Shown here: positions 25,346 to 34,637 of the stretch, one piece after another
Position numbering within the stretch: the stretch's first letter is position 1
How the letters are laid out: each line of letters begins with the position of its first letter
Assembly (NCBI RefSeq): GCF_017726655.1
Contig: NZ_CP072308.1
Coordinates: 2,114,501-2,178,500 of the forward strand
DNA: 64,000 bases
Source: Agrobacterium tumefaciens
Lineage (GTDB): Bacteria > Pseudomonadota > Alphaproteobacteria > Rhizobiales > Rhizobiaceae
Direction of reading: 5' to 3'
Program-made: the position numbers and the translations under genes
The notes under the pieces: generated by a model
The model's database searches: none
What the model was told of the DNA's origin: nothing
What the model saw: only the letters and a program-made list of their open reading frames with translations

Positions 25346-28300
25346 ATGCATATTCTTGCCACCACATCATCGTCTCTAGACGACCTGATCGAGCCGGTTG
25401 ACCTCAACCAGCCCCGCTCAGATGTGGTGATGCTGTCTTTTTCAGCAAGCGATCTGGCGGGGCTGGAACAGGCTTGGCGACAAGCTCAGGAAGCGTCGAC
25501 CACCCTCTCCTGCGCCAACTTGTCAGAGCTTCGGCATCCCATGTCGGTCGATCTTTGGATCGAAAAGACGGCGGAGCACGCGCGCGTGATCCTTATCCGG
25601 ATTCTCGGCGGCGCGGAGCGCTGGCGTTACGGCGTCGACCAGCTTTCCATGCTCGCGCGGCGACGTGGCATCAGGCTTCTGCTCCTGCCGGGCGAATGCA
25701 GCGAGCGGGACGAAAAACTGGAGGCTGCTTCAAGCGTCGGTCAAGACATTTTAGTGTCCGCTCTTTCGTTCTTCCGCGAGGGCGGGCAGGAAAATATGCG
25801 CCGCCTTGCCGCCGGTCTTGCTGCCCTAGCAAGGGATGGGGTTTGGCCGGAGATCATGGCCGAACCGTTGCCAAAAGTCGGTTTTTACCGCCCGGGTTCA
25901 GGCGTGGTGGACAGGTTGCAAGCCTGTGCCGGCTTTGCCGTCGGCGCGCCGGTTCTGCCCATTCTCTTTTATCGCTCCATGCTTTTGGCGAATGATGTCG
26001 CGCCCGTGGATGCCCTGTATGAGGCGCTGTCGCGCCGCGGCTTTGCGCCCGTTCCGATTTTTGTCAGCGGCCTGAAGGATCGCGAGGCGATCCGTTTTCT
26101 CGCGACCGTGTTGCCCGATATTGCGCCCGCCGCCATCGTTGCAGCGACCGCTTTTGGCAGTCAGACGGATGATGACGGGGCAACCTTGTTCGACCGGATG
26201 GGTATTCCGGTGTTTCAAGTGGTGATGGCAACGACGCGACGGGATGGCTGGGCGGAAAACGCCCGCGGTCTCAACCCTTCCGATCTTGCGATGCATGTGG
26301 TCCTGCCGGAATTGGATGGCCGGATTCTCGCCGGTGCGATCTCATTCAAACAGGCGCGCATGGGTGGCACCAGCCTGATCAATGTCCCCGAGATTGACCG
26401 TGTCGAACAAGTGGCAAACCGCATTGCCGCTTTGTTGCGCTTGCGGCGTGCTGCTGCTCGGGATCGCCGGATCATTGTCCTGATGCCTGACTATCCCGGT
26501 GCCGCGCCGGGGCGAACCGGCTACGCCGTCGGTCTCGATGTGCCGCAAAGCGTTCTCGAAATATTGCGCGATCTGAAGCAGGCGGGCTATGCGGTGGAGG
26601 ACATTCCCGAAACGGCTCGAACACTGCTCGAACGGGTCGACGCGCAGGAAGCTACGGTCGATCTGTCCATTTATGAGAAGTTTCTTTCCGGACTACCGCC
26701 GGCAGCCGCCGCTTCAATTACTGCAACGTGGGGCGCTGCAGGCGATGACCAGGGGTTGAGGGAAGGCGCTTTTCGGTTTCGGGCCGCCCGTTTCGGCAAT
26801 GTGATTGTGGCGCTTGCGCCAGACCGCGGGCGCAATGAGGATAGACGGGTGGATTATCATGACCCGGCGCTCCCGCCCCGGCATGCCCTTGTTGCTTTCG
26901 GTGTATGGATGCAGCGGGTGGCCGATGCCCATGCCATCGTCCATGTGGGTGCGCACGGCACGCTGGAATGGTTGCCTGGCAAGACGGTGGCGCTTTCGCG
27001 AGATTGTTTCCCCGAAATCGTCACCGGCTCATTGCCTGTCGTCTACCCCTTCATCGTGTCAAATCCTGGTGAAGCGGCGGTGGCAAAGCGGCGGATCGCG
27101 GCCGTAACGATCGGGCATGTTCCTCCCGTGCTCGTCAATGCCGGGCTTTCGCCGGAGCAGTCGGCGCTGGAGCAACTGGTCGATGAGTATGCGCAGGCTG
27201 ACGGGCTGGATCGACGCCGGCGTGACCGGCTGGCAAAACTGATTGTTGAAAAGGCGCTGGAGACCGGGCTTGCGGCCGATGCGGGTGTGGCCGCGAAGGA
27301 TGATCCGGATGCGGCGCTGTCGCGCATCGATGCCTTTCTATGCGACCTCAAGGACTTCGCGATCAAGGACGGCCAGCATGTGTTCGGACGTTGTGACGAG
27401 GATGAGACCGATCCTTTGAGGTGGCAGAGCGCCGAATCGGAAAAAGCCGCCCTGCTTGCCGCGCTCGACGGCCACCATATCGTGCCCGGGCCTTCCGGTG
27501 CACCCGCGCGCGTAAGGCTTGATGTGCTTCCTACCGGTCGCAACCTTTATGCCGCTGATCCCCGCACCATGCCGACGCCGACGGCATTTGAACTCGGTAA
27601 AATGGCAGCGGAAGAGATATTGCGTCATCATCTGCAAACCCATGGTGAGTGGCCGAAAAGCCTCGTCTTCGATCTCTGGGGCAGCGCCAGTCTTCGTAAC
27701 GGCGGCGAGGATGTGGCGCAGGCGTTGCATCTGATGGGGGCACGTCCGATGCATGATCCCGCGACCGGCCGCGTCACCGGTATCGAGGTTCTGCCGCCGG
27801 CCAGCCTCGGGCGACCGCGCGTTGATGTGACGTTCCGCATTTCCGGCCTGTTCCGCGATATGTTTCCAGCGCTGATCGCGCTTCTCGACGCCGCTGCCAA
27901 AACAGTCGCGCGCCGGGATGAAGCGCCGGGCGATAATCCTCTGGCGGAAGAGGCCGCGGCACTCGGGCGTATTCCCCCGCGCATCTTCGGTTCCGCGCCC
28001 GGCACCTATGGCGCCGGTATTGAGGAAAAATTGGCGAGCGGTACCTGGGATGAACGCGAGGAGCTGGGGCGGGCATATCTCGAGGCTGCGAACCATGCTT
28101 TTGGCGGCGCCGATGGGCTCGACATCGTTGAAGATGCCGGCTTTACCGAGCTGGTGCGCCGGGCCGATCTTCTCGTTCACACCGGCGATGATCCCGGTCG
28201 GGATCTGCTCGACGGTTCTTCCGATGTCGCCTTCATCGGCGGTTTTTCCGCGGCGAAGGCTGCGCTCGGAGATATTGCCGACATCGTCGCGTTGGATACG

Positions 28301-28693
28301 ACCGACCCGGCCCGCCCGCGTGCGCGGACGATCTCCCAGGCGCTGACGCGGGTGGTGCGCGCACGCGCCGTCAACCCGCGCTTCATCGCCGGCCAGATGC
28401 GGCATGGGCCGCGGGGTGCAGCGGAATTGCTTGAAACTGTCGACCGTCTGATCGGATTTGCGGAGACGACGCATGTCGTGTCCTCATCTCTCATCGAATC
28501 CCTCTATGACGCCTATTTGGGTGACGAGGCCGTGCGCGACTTTCTTCTGCGGGAAAACCCGACAGCCGCGCGGGTCATGGCAGAACGCTTTTTATCCGCA
28601 CGCCGTCGTGGGTTGTGGCACAGCCGCCGAAATGCGGTTGATGCCGAACTGGAGATGCTGATCCTGCCCTTTTCCGAAAGGAGAAAGGCCTGA
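25346..28693 (+). CDS. cobN: Cobaltochelatase large subunit CobN
   Basis: 1115 aa. It is the corrin-binding subunit of the ATP-dependent aerobic cobaltochelatase CobNST, which inserts cobalt into hydrogenobyrinic a,c-diamide. Family segments include VGAHGTLEWLPGKTVALS, LPTGRNLYAADPRTMPT, DLWGSASLRNGGEDVAQAL, TFRISGLFRDMFPALI, RIFGSAPGTYGAGIEEKLASGTW and the terminal ARRRGLWHS. It is shorter than the roughly 1275 residues I recall for the classical enzyme. The region between DGQHVFGRCDE and KAALLAALDGHH is compact, which may explain part of the difference. cobS and cobT are not in the window. Its stop overlaps the cobG start by one base. Confidence 0.93.
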   Translation: MHILATTSSSLDDLIEPVDLNQPRSDVVMLSFSASDLAGLEQAWRQAQEASTTLSCANLSELRHPMSVDLWIEKTAEHARVILIRILGGAERWRYGVDQLSMLARRRGIRLLLLPGECSERDEKLEAASSVGQDILVSALSFFREGGQENMRRLAAGLAALARDGVWPEIMAEPLPKVGFYRPGSGVVDRLQACAGFAVGAPVLPILFYRSMLLANDVAPVDALYEALSRRGFAPVPIFVSGLKDREAIRFLATVLPDIAPAAIVAATAFGSQTDDDGATLFDRMGIPVFQVVMATTRRDGWAENARGLNPSDLAMHVVLPELDGRILAGAISFKQARMGGTSLINVPEIDRVEQVANRIAALLRLRRAAARDRRIIVLMPDYPGAAPGRTGYAVGLDVPQSVLEILRDLKQAGYAVEDIPETARTLLERVDAQEATVDLSIYEKFLSGLPPAAAASITATWGAAGDDQGLREGAFRFRAARFGNVIVALAPDRGRNEDRRVDYHDPALPPRHALVAFGVWMQRVADAHAIVHVGAHGTLEWLPGKTVALSRDCFPEIVTGSLPVVYPFIVSNPGEAAVAKRRIAAVTIGHVPPVLVNAGLSPEQSALEQLVDEYAQADGLDRRRRDRLAKLIVEKALETGLAADAGVAAKDDPDAALSRIDAFLCDLKDFAIKDGQHVFGRCDEDETDPLRWQSAESEKAALLAALDGHHIVPGPSGAPARVRLDVLPTGRNLYAADPRTMPTPTAFELGKMAAEEILRHHLQTHGEWPKSLVFDLWGSASLRNGGEDVAQALHLMGARPMHDPATGRVTGIEVLPPASLGRPRVDVTFRISGLFRDMFPALIALLDAAAKTVARRDEAPGDNPLAEEAAALGRIPPRIFGSAPGTYGAGIEEKLASGTWDEREELGRAYLEAANHAFGGADGLDIVEDAGFTELVRRADLLVHTGDDPGRDLLDGSSDVAFIGGFSAAKAALGDIADIVALDTTDPARPRARTISQALTRVVRARAVNPRFIAGQMRHGPRGAAELLETVDRLIGFAETTHVVSSSLIESLYDAYLGDEAVRDFLLRENPTAARVMAERFLSARRRGLWHSRRNAVDAELEMLILPFSERRKA

Positions 28694-30045
28694 TGGCCGT
28701 CGCCGCCGATACCGTTCAGCCGTTTGGCCGCCGTGGCGTCTGCCCCGCCCTTTCCGCCCCCATGCGGACCGGCGACGGACTTTTGTCGCGAATTGCTTTT
28801 GAGGCCGATATCTCCCCGCGGGAGATGACGGCGCTTTGCCAACTTGCTGAGCGACATGGCAACGGATTGATCGACATCACCGCCCGCGGTGGCCTGCAAT
28901 TTCGCGGTCTGACGCCCGACAGTGCGATTGCGCTGGAGAAGGACGTGCTGGCGCTGGACCTGCCGCTTCGTCACGGACTTGCGGTCGAGACCTCGCCTCT
29001 CGCCGGTCGGGATGATACGGAAGTAATTGATGCCCGCCCGCTCGCCGCAGCAATTCGGCAAGAGGCTGGCAGGCTTCGACTTCATGAAAAACTTGCCGCC
29101 AAGATGTCGGTTGTCGTCGATGGGGGCGGCCGCCTGCCCATGGGCGGTTTGGTCGCCGATATTCGCCTGAAGGCAGCATCGCTCAGCGGCAAAACCCTCT
29201 GGCAATTGATGCTCAGCGGGCCGGAGCCGACGGCAACGAGAGTGGGACTGGTGGAGACGCAAGCGGCGGCGGATGTCGTCGTCTCCCTGCTTGTCCATCT
29301 GGCTGCCCGAGGACCGCTTGCCCGCGGCCGCGATCTGGATCATGCTTCGACGAGGTCGATCTGTGGCGATCGCCTGCTGGATGTGGAGGTTGCCGATGAA
29401 ACCGCTGATAAGTCTCTGCCACTGGGACTGATGACGACGGCAGTGGATTGCTTTGGTGTGGGTATAGCCCCTGCTTTCGGACAACTCCCGGCTTCCGGGC
29501 TGGCGAAGCTCTGCGAGCAGGCTGGTGCGCTCGGTATCGAAACGTTGCGGCCATCGCCGAACCATAACATGCTATTCTTCGGTCCTGTGACGGCCTGCGG
29601 CCACTTGCTCGCGGTGGCGCGCGAGACGGGTTTTATCACTGCTGTTCGGGACGCGCGCTCTTCGGTTGCCGTGTGCGCGGGGGCACCCAGATGCGGGTCT
29701 GCTTTCTTTCCGACCCATGAGCTTGCAGCATTCGCGGCTGAAGAATGCCCTTCCCTGCTGGATGGCTCTTTCACGCTTCATATTTCCGGCTGCGGCAAGG
29801 GATGTGCGCATCCCGGAACGGCGCTTCTGACACTTTCCGGCACCGCCGAAGGCCTGGCATTTTCCATTTCGGGCCGTGCCGGCGACTTGCCTCACGGCAT
29901 TTTGCCTTTTCAGCATCGCAGGACGGCGCTTTCGCGACTTGCCCGTCTTTACGAAAAAGAACATAAGCCCGGAGAAAACGCCGCTGCCTTTCTTGCCCGG
30001 CTGGGCGAAGGGGTAATCGTTGCGGCGCTTCGACAGGATGACTGA
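28693..30045 (+). CDS. cobG: Precorrin-3B synthase CobG
   Basis: 450 aa, of the nitrite/sulfite reductase ferredoxin-like family. The [4Fe-4S]/sirohaem-type cysteines are present as CAGAPRCGSAF and SGCGKGCAHPG. Earlier half-domain segments are ARGGLQFRGL and PSPNHNMLFFGP. CobG uses O2 to contract precorrin-3A to precorrin-3B, so this gene marks the aerobic pathway. It starts at an ATG overlapping the cobN stop by one base and ends overlapping cobH by one base. Confidence 0.93.
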   Translation: MAVAADTVQPFGRRGVCPALSAPMRTGDGLLSRIAFEADISPREMTALCQLAERHGNGLIDITARGGLQFRGLTPDSAIALEKDVLALDLPLRHGLAVETSPLAGRDDTEVIDARPLAAAIRQEAGRLRLHEKLAAKMSVVVDGGGRLPMGGLVADIRLKAASLSGKTLWQLMLSGPEPTATRVGLVETQAAADVVVSLLVHLAARGPLARGRDLDHASTRSICGDRLLDVEVADETADKSLPLGLMTTAVDCFGVGIAPAFGQLPASGLAKLCEQAGALGIETLRPSPNHNMLFFGPVTACGHLLAVARETGFITAVRDARSSVAVCAGAPRCGSAFFPTHELAAFAAEECPSLLDGSFTLHISGCGKGCAHPGTALLTLSGTAEGLAFSISGRAGDLPHGILPFQHRRTALSRLARLYEKEHKPGENAAAFLARLGEGVIVAALRQDD

Positions 30046-30677
30046 TGACCCACTATGACTATATTCACGACGGCAATGCGATCTATGAGCGCTCCTTCGC
30101 CATCATCCGTGAAGAAGCGGATTTGTCCGCCTTCAGCGATGAACAGGCAGATATCGCCATTCGCATGATCCATGCCTGTGGGCAGGTGGAAGCGGCAACC
30201 CACTTCCGCTTTTCACCGGATTTCGTCGCCGCTGCACGCGGTGCTCTACGAGCTGGCAAACCTGTTCTCTGTGATGCGGAAATGGTTGCCCACGGCGTGA
30301 CGCGCGCCCGTCTTCCTGCAAGTAATGAGGTTGTCTGCACCCTCCGCGATGCGCGCACGCCCGAGATTGCGAAACGGATCGGCAATACACGCTCCGCCGC
30401 CGCACTTGATCTATGGGCGGAGAGGCTGGACGGCGCCCTGGTCGCTATCGGAAATGCGCCGACTGCCCTGTTCTATCTCCTTGAGATGCTGGAAAATGGC
30501 GCTCCCCGCCCGGCGGCCATCATTGGCATGCCCGTTGGTTTTGTGGGTGCGGCAGAATCGAAGGACGCGCTGGAGGCAAGTTCGCTCGCTATTCCCTATG
30601 CTATCGTCAAGGGGCGCCTGGGCGGCTCGGCCATGACCGCCGCTGCGATCAACGCGGTTGCGAGGGCAGGCCTTTGA
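30045..30677 (+). CDS. cobH: Precorrin-8X methylmutase CobH
   Basis: 210 aa. Hallmarks are AIYERSFAIIREEADL, MIHACGQVEAATHFRFSPDF (with the catalytic His), CDAEMVAHGVTRARL, RSAAALDLWAERLDGALVAIGNAPTALF and IIGMPVGFVGAAESKDAL. It moves the C11 methyl group to C12, giving hydrogenobyrinate. It is coupled to cobG by overlapping stop and start, and its stop overlaps the cobI start codon. Confidence 0.95.
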   Translation: MTHYDYIHDGNAIYERSFAIIREEADLSAFSDEQADIAIRMIHACGQVEAATHFRFSPDFVAAARGALRAGKPVLCDAEMVAHGVTRARLPASNEVVCTLRDARTPEIAKRIGNTRSAAALDLWAERLDGALVAIGNAPTALFYLLEMLENGAPRPAAIIGMPVGFVGAAESKDALEASSLAIPYAIVKGRLGGSAMTAAAINAVARAGL

Positions 30678-31441
30678 GCGCGGCACTTCTCGAACGCCCC
30701 GTGGGCAAGCTTGTTGGCGTTGGCACCGGCCCCGGCGATCCCGAGCTTTTGACGCTGAAAGCCGTGCGGGCCATCGAAAATGCCGATGTTCTTGCCTTTT
30801 TCTGCAAGAAGGGAAGCAGCGGGAACGGTCGCGGCATTGTCGAAGCTTTTATTCGTCCCGGCACGCTGGAAATGCCGCTGGTTTACCCTGTCACCGTCGA
30901 AAGCGACAAAAACGGTGAGGAATACCGGGATGCGATCGCGGCTTTTTTCGATCAGTCGGCGAAGGATATTGCCCTGCATCTCGAGGCCGGGCGCAATGTT
31001 GCCGTGCTCTCCGAAGGCGATCCGCTGTTTTATGGTTCCTATATGCACCTGCATCTGCGGCTGGCGCCGTCTTATCCCGCGGAGGTCGTGGCTGGCATCA
31101 CTGCCATGTCGGGATGCTGGTCCATGGCTGGACTTCCGCTGGTGCAAGGCGACGACATTTTAAGCGTGCTTCCCGGCACGCTCGGCGAAGACGTCTTGAC
31201 GGACCGCCTGTCCGGCACGGATGGGGCGGTGATCATGAAGGTCGGACGCAATTTGCCGAAAATCCGCCGGGCGCTGGAAAAGGCCGGTAAACTCGAAGAC
31301 GCGCTTTACGTCGAGCGCGGCACCATGGCCAACAGCCATGCGGTGCGGCTTGTCGAGCGAGATGCGTCGCCTGCTCCATATTTTTCGCTGGTTCTGGTTC
31401 CTGGATGGAAAACAAGACCCTTGGCTGGTGAAAAGCCATGA
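30674..31441 (+). CDS. cobI: Precorrin-2 C20-methyltransferase CobI
   Basis: 255 aa, a class III SAM methyltransferase. The N-terminal motif GVGTGPGDPELLTLKAVRAIENADVL is typical of the tetrapyrrole methylase family, and GDPLFYGSYMHLHLRL and VVAGITAMSGCWSMAGLPL follow. The start appears to be TTG (30674), overlapping the cobH stop TGA, and no nearby ATG or GTG fits the conserved N-terminus better. It methylates C20 of precorrin-2. The end overlaps cobJ by ATGA. Confidence 0.93.
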   Translation: MSAALLERPVGKLVGVGTGPGDPELLTLKAVRAIENADVLAFFCKKGSSGNGRGIVEAFIRPGTLEMPLVYPVTVESDKNGEEYRDAIAAFFDQSAKDIALHLEAGRNVAVLSEGDPLFYGSYMHLHLRLAPSYPAEVVAGITAMSGCWSMAGLPLVQGDDILSVLPGTLGEDVLTDRLSGTDGAVIMKVGRNLPKIRRALEKAGKLEDALYVERGTMANSHAVRLVERDASPAPYFSLVLVPGWKTRPLAGEKP

Positions 31442-32199
31442 CGGGCAGGCTCGTCGTCGTCGGTCTTGGCCCAGGCAAACGGGGCCAGATAACGCCGGAA
31501 GCGCTCGCTGCCGTCGAGGATTCCGACGATTTTTTCGGTTATTTTCCATATATCGAGCGGCTGTCGCTTCGGCCGAACCAGCGTCGCCATGCCTCCGACA
31601 ATCGAGAGGAAATTTCCCGCGCCGAGCAGGCTCTGCGGCTTGCGGCCGAGGGCGGCAAGGTTTGCGTGGTTTCGGGCGGTGATCCCGGTGTTTTCGCCAT
31701 GGCGGCTGCGGTCTGCGAGGCCATTGAAAAGGGGCCAGCGCATTGGCGCGAGATCGATTTTTCCGTCATACCGGGCGTGACGGCGATGCTCGCGGTTGCG
31801 GCAAGGGCCGGCGCGCCGCTCGGACATGACTTCTGCGCCATATCGCTGTCGGATAATCTGAAACCCTGGGGTATCATCGAAAAACGGCTGATCGCGGCGG
31901 CGGAATCCGGGTTCGTCATGGCCTTCTACAATCCCGTTAGCAGGGCGCGGCCGCACCAGCTAGGTACCGCTTTTGATCTGTTGAGGGCGCATTTGCCGGG
32001 GTCGGTGCCGGTTATCTTCGGCCGTGCGGCTGGTCGGGAAGACGAGCGTATCCGCGTCGTGCCGCTCATCGATGCGGCGAGCGATATGGCTGACATGGCC
32101 ACCTGTATCATCGTCGGCTCGGTGGAAACCCGTCTGATTGAACGTCCCGGCAAGGACCCGCTCGTTTATTCACCGCGTTCTTCGAAAAGAGAAAGCTGA
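31438..32199 (+). CDS. cobJ: Precorrin-3B C17-methyltransferase CobJ
   Basis: 253 aa, a tetrapyrrole methylase. Key segments are LVVVGLGPGKRGQITPEALAAVEDSDDFFGY, VCVVSGGDPGVFAMAAAV, DFSVIPGVTAMLAVAARAGAPLGHDFCAISLSD and FYNPVSRARPHQL. It methylates C17 and promotes ring contraction. It is the last gene of the riboswitch-led run, and its final 34 bp overlap the convergent cobK. Confidence 0.95.
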   Translation: MTGRLVVVGLGPGKRGQITPEALAAVEDSDDFFGYFPYIERLSLRPNQRRHASDNREEISRAEQALRLAAEGGKVCVVSGGDPGVFAMAAAVCEAIEKGPAHWREIDFSVIPGVTAMLAVAARAGAPLGHDFCAISLSDNLKPWGIIEKRLIAAAESGFVMAFYNPVSRARPHQLGTAFDLLRAHLPGSVPVIFGRAAGREDERIRVVPLIDAASDMADMATCIIVGSVETRLIERPGKDPLVYSPRSSKRES

Positions 32200-32948
32200 T
32201 GGGCAATGGCGGTGAGCGCAGCGGGAATGTCCGACACCGTGATAGCACTCGTGGATGGGTCGCTTCGCTGCTGCGGCCGCTCGATCATGATGACGGGCAG
32301 GCGCAGCCGCCGCGCAGCATCGATCTTGCCATAGCTCGCACTGCCACCCGAGTTTTTCGAAACCAGAATGTCGATCCGGTTCTCGGCGAGCATGCGGATT
32401 TCATCCTCCAGCGCGAAGGGACCGCGCGCCGTCATATACCGCGCCTGCGGGAGGGCCAAAGGCGGATCCACGGGGTCGACGCTGCGGATGAGATAATGGT
32501 GCTGGGGTGCGGCTTCGAAAGGAAGAAGCTCCTGCCGTCCCAAAGCCAGAAACACGCGCCTGCTTTCGCTTCCGAGGGCGGCCACGGCCTGTTCGACGCT
32601 GCTCACCTCATGCCATGTTTCACCCGGCTGGCGCTGCCAGGCAGGCCGGGAAAGGACGACAAGCGGAACTTTGGCGAGCCGCGCCGCCTCAACGGCATTG
32701 GCGGAAATTCTCGCCGCATAGGGATGAGTTGCGTCCACGAGAATGTCGAAACCCCCGCTGCGAAGGAAATCCGCAAGACCGCCGGCGCCACCAAAGCCAC
32801 CACTGCGCATCGGCACCGGCTGTTCGACAGGCGAAAGTGTTCTGCCAGCCATGGAGAGCAGAATACGATAACCGGATTCCTGCGCCAGCCGGCCTGCCAG
32901 TATCCGGGCATCCGCCGTGCCGCCAAGGATGAGTATGGAGCGTGTCAT
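32166..32948 (-). CDS. cobK: Precorrin-6A reductase CobK
   Basis: 260 aa from MTRSILILGGTADARILAGRL at 32948; the frame extends upstream only through cobL coding sequence. The family is shown by the N-terminal nucleotide-binding strand, by DILVDATHPYAARISANAVEAA and by DILVSKNSGGSASYGKIDAARRLRLPVIMIERP. It reduces precorrin-6A with NADPH. It is the only minus-strand gene between cobJ and cobL. Its 3' end overlaps cobJ by 34 bp, and its start codon overlaps the cobL start, so its promoter must lie inside cobL. Confidence 0.93.
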   Translation of the reverse strand: MTRSILILGGTADARILAGRLAQESGYRILLSMAGRTLSPVEQPVPMRSGGFGGAGGLADFLRSGGFDILVDATHPYAARISANAVEAARLAKVPLVVLSRPAWQRQPGETWHEVSSVEQAVAALGSESRRVFLALGRQELLPFEAAPQHHYLIRSVDPVDPPLALPQARYMTARGPFALEDEIRMLAENRIDILVSKNSGGSASYGKIDAARRLRLPVIMIERPQQRSDPSTSAITVSDIPAALTAIAHQLSLFEERGE

Positions 32949-34224
32949 GATGTCTGAATATTCCGGAACGGGACGAGCTTCCATAAAAAATAGGGCGTCC
33001 AAAGAAAAGAAAGAAAAGCCGTGGCTCTCCATCGTCGGCATAGGTGAAGATGGGCTGACAGGACTGGGCAGCAAGGCGATTGCGGCGATTGAAGCGGCCG
33101 AGGTGGTTTTCGGCGGCAAACGCCATCTGGAGTTGGCAGCCGCGGCTATTCGCGGTGAAGCTCAGCGCTGGCCGGTGCCGTTTGATACTGAGGTGAGCGA
33201 TGTCGTTGCGCTGCGCGGCAGGCGAGTCTGTGTGCTAGCGTCAGGCGATCCGTTCTTTTTTGGGGTCGGCGTCACGCTTTTGCGGCAAATCGAGGCAGAC
33301 GAGGCGGTTTGCCATCCCTCGCCCTCTGCCTTTTCGCTCGCGGCTTCGCGGCTTGGCTGGGCCCTGCAATCAGCTGAGTGCGTTTCGTTGCACGGTCGTT
33401 CCATCGATCTTCTGCGGCCGCATCTCCATGCGGGTGCGCGCATCATTGCCCTGACGTCTGACGCGCATGCCCCGGCTTTGATTGCCAATTTGCTGTCTGA
33501 CCTCGGTTTCGGCCAATCGAAATTCATCTTGCTCGAAGCGCTCGGCGGAGAGCGAGAGCAGCGGCGGCAGGTCAGGGCGGCCGATTTCGCCCTTGAAGAC
33601 ATAGACCCGCTGAATGTGGTCGCGATTGAGGTTGTCGAGGCCAAGGGTGCGCGTGTCCTGCCGTTCGGCCGCGGTCTCGATGACGCCCTGTTTGAACATG
33701 ACGGGCAGATCACCAAGCGTGAAATTCGAGCCGTGACACTGTCATCACTCGCTCCCCGGCGGGGCGAATTGCTGTGGGATGTAGGCGCCGGTTCAGGCTC
33801 AATCGGGATCGAGTGGATGTTGTCGCACCCCTCGCTTCGCGCTATCGCCATCGAGCAGCACCCGGATAGGGCCGAACGTGTGGCCCGCAATGCTGAGGCC
33901 TTCGGTGTTCCGGGGCTCGAAGTCCTGATCGGAGCGGCCCCTGAAGCCTTTGAAGGCTTGCCCGCGCCGGACGCGATCTTCATCGGCGGCGGCGGCAGTG
34001 AAGCGGGCGTGATGGACGCTGCGCGGGCGGCCTTGAAGCCCGGCGGGCGGCTGGTTGCCAATGCGGTCACGCTGGAGATGGAAGCCATGTTGCTTGCCGC
34101 CCATGCCCGGCTTGGCGGTTCGTTGATCCGGCTCGACGTGGCGCGGGTCACGCCCGTCGGCACCATGTCGGGCTGGCGCCCGGCAATGCCGGTGACGCAG
34201 TGGAGCTGGGTCAAGCCATGGTGA
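32947..34224 (+). CDS. cobL: Precorrin-6Y C5,15-methyltransferase (decarboxylating) CobL
   Basis: 425 aa, a fusion of a CbiE-type methylase (about residues 30-225, SIVGIGEDGLTGLGSKAI, ASGDPFFFGVGVTLL) with a CbiT-type Rossmann methylase (about residues 235-415, ELLWDVGAGSGSIGIEW). The CbiT part also carries out the C12 acetate decarboxylation. Two adjacent ATGs (32947 and 32950) are possible starts; GGAG lies 6 and 9 nt upstream. About 25 basic residues precede the conserved domain, more than usual. Confidence 0.93.
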   Translation: MMSEYSGTGRASIKNRASKEKKEKPWLSIVGIGEDGLTGLGSKAIAAIEAAEVVFGGKRHLELAAAAIRGEAQRWPVPFDTEVSDVVALRGRRVCVLASGDPFFFGVGVTLLRQIEADEAVCHPSPSAFSLAASRLGWALQSAECVSLHGRSIDLLRPHLHAGARIIALTSDAHAPALIANLLSDLGFGQSKFILLEALGGEREQRRQVRAADFALEDIDPLNVVAIEVVEAKGARVLPFGRGLDDALFEHDGQITKREIRAVTLSSLAPRRGELLWDVGAGSGSIGIEWMLSHPSLRAIAIEQHPDRAERVARNAEAFGVPGLEVLIGAAPEAFEGLPAPDAIFIGGGGSEAGVMDAARAALKPGGRLVANAVTLEMEAMLLAAHARLGGSLIRLDVARVTPVGTMSGWRPAMPVTQWSWVKPW

Positions 34225-34637
34225 CCGTGGCCGGCATAGGTTGTCGCAAGGGCGTGAGCGCCGATGCCGTCGTCGCCGCCATCCGCGTTGCGGAAAACGC
34301 CTTTGGCATGGCGGCCGAGTGTCTGGCATCGGCCCCTCTCAAAGCCGGGGAGGCCGGATTGGTGGAGGCGGCCCAAAACCTGTCGCTGCCGCTGAAAATC
34401 ATCCCGCAGGCGCGGCTGGATGCCGTTGCATCTAAAACATTCACGCAATCGCGCGCGAGCCTCGATCATTCCGGTTCGCCCAGTGTCAGTGAAGCGGCAG
34501 CGCTTGCCGCAGCGGGAAAGAATGGAAGGCTGGTCGCGCCGCGTCTCGTGGCTGGCAACGTAACAGTGGCGATGGCGACGACCGATGGTGCCTTAGCCGA
34601 GAATGGTTGCGCCATCGAAGAGGGAGAAAAAGAATGA
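34218..34637 (+). CDS. cobE: CobE / CbiG C-terminal-domain protein
   Basis: 139 aa from the ATG at 34218 ([12 protein letters not shown]). The sequence matches the CbiG_C/CobE domain: [32 protein letters not shown] and the [12 protein letters not shown] segment. Its exact role in the aerobic pathway is unclear; the homologous CbiG domain acts in ring opening of cobalt-precorrin-5A in the anaerobic pathway. It overlaps cobL by 7 bp and cobM by ATGA. Confidence 0.9.
   Translation: MVTVAGIGCRKGVSADAVVAAIRVAENAFGMAAECLASAPLKAGEAGLVEAAQNLSLPLKIIPQARLDAVASKTFTQSRASLDHSGSPSVSEAAALAAAGKNGRLVAPRLVAGNVTVAMATTDGALAENGCAIEEGEKE

Noticed and set aside
32616..32623. TGTTTCAC, a parS half-site inside cobK
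   Set aside because: A single half-site without the palindromic partner; expected by chance.
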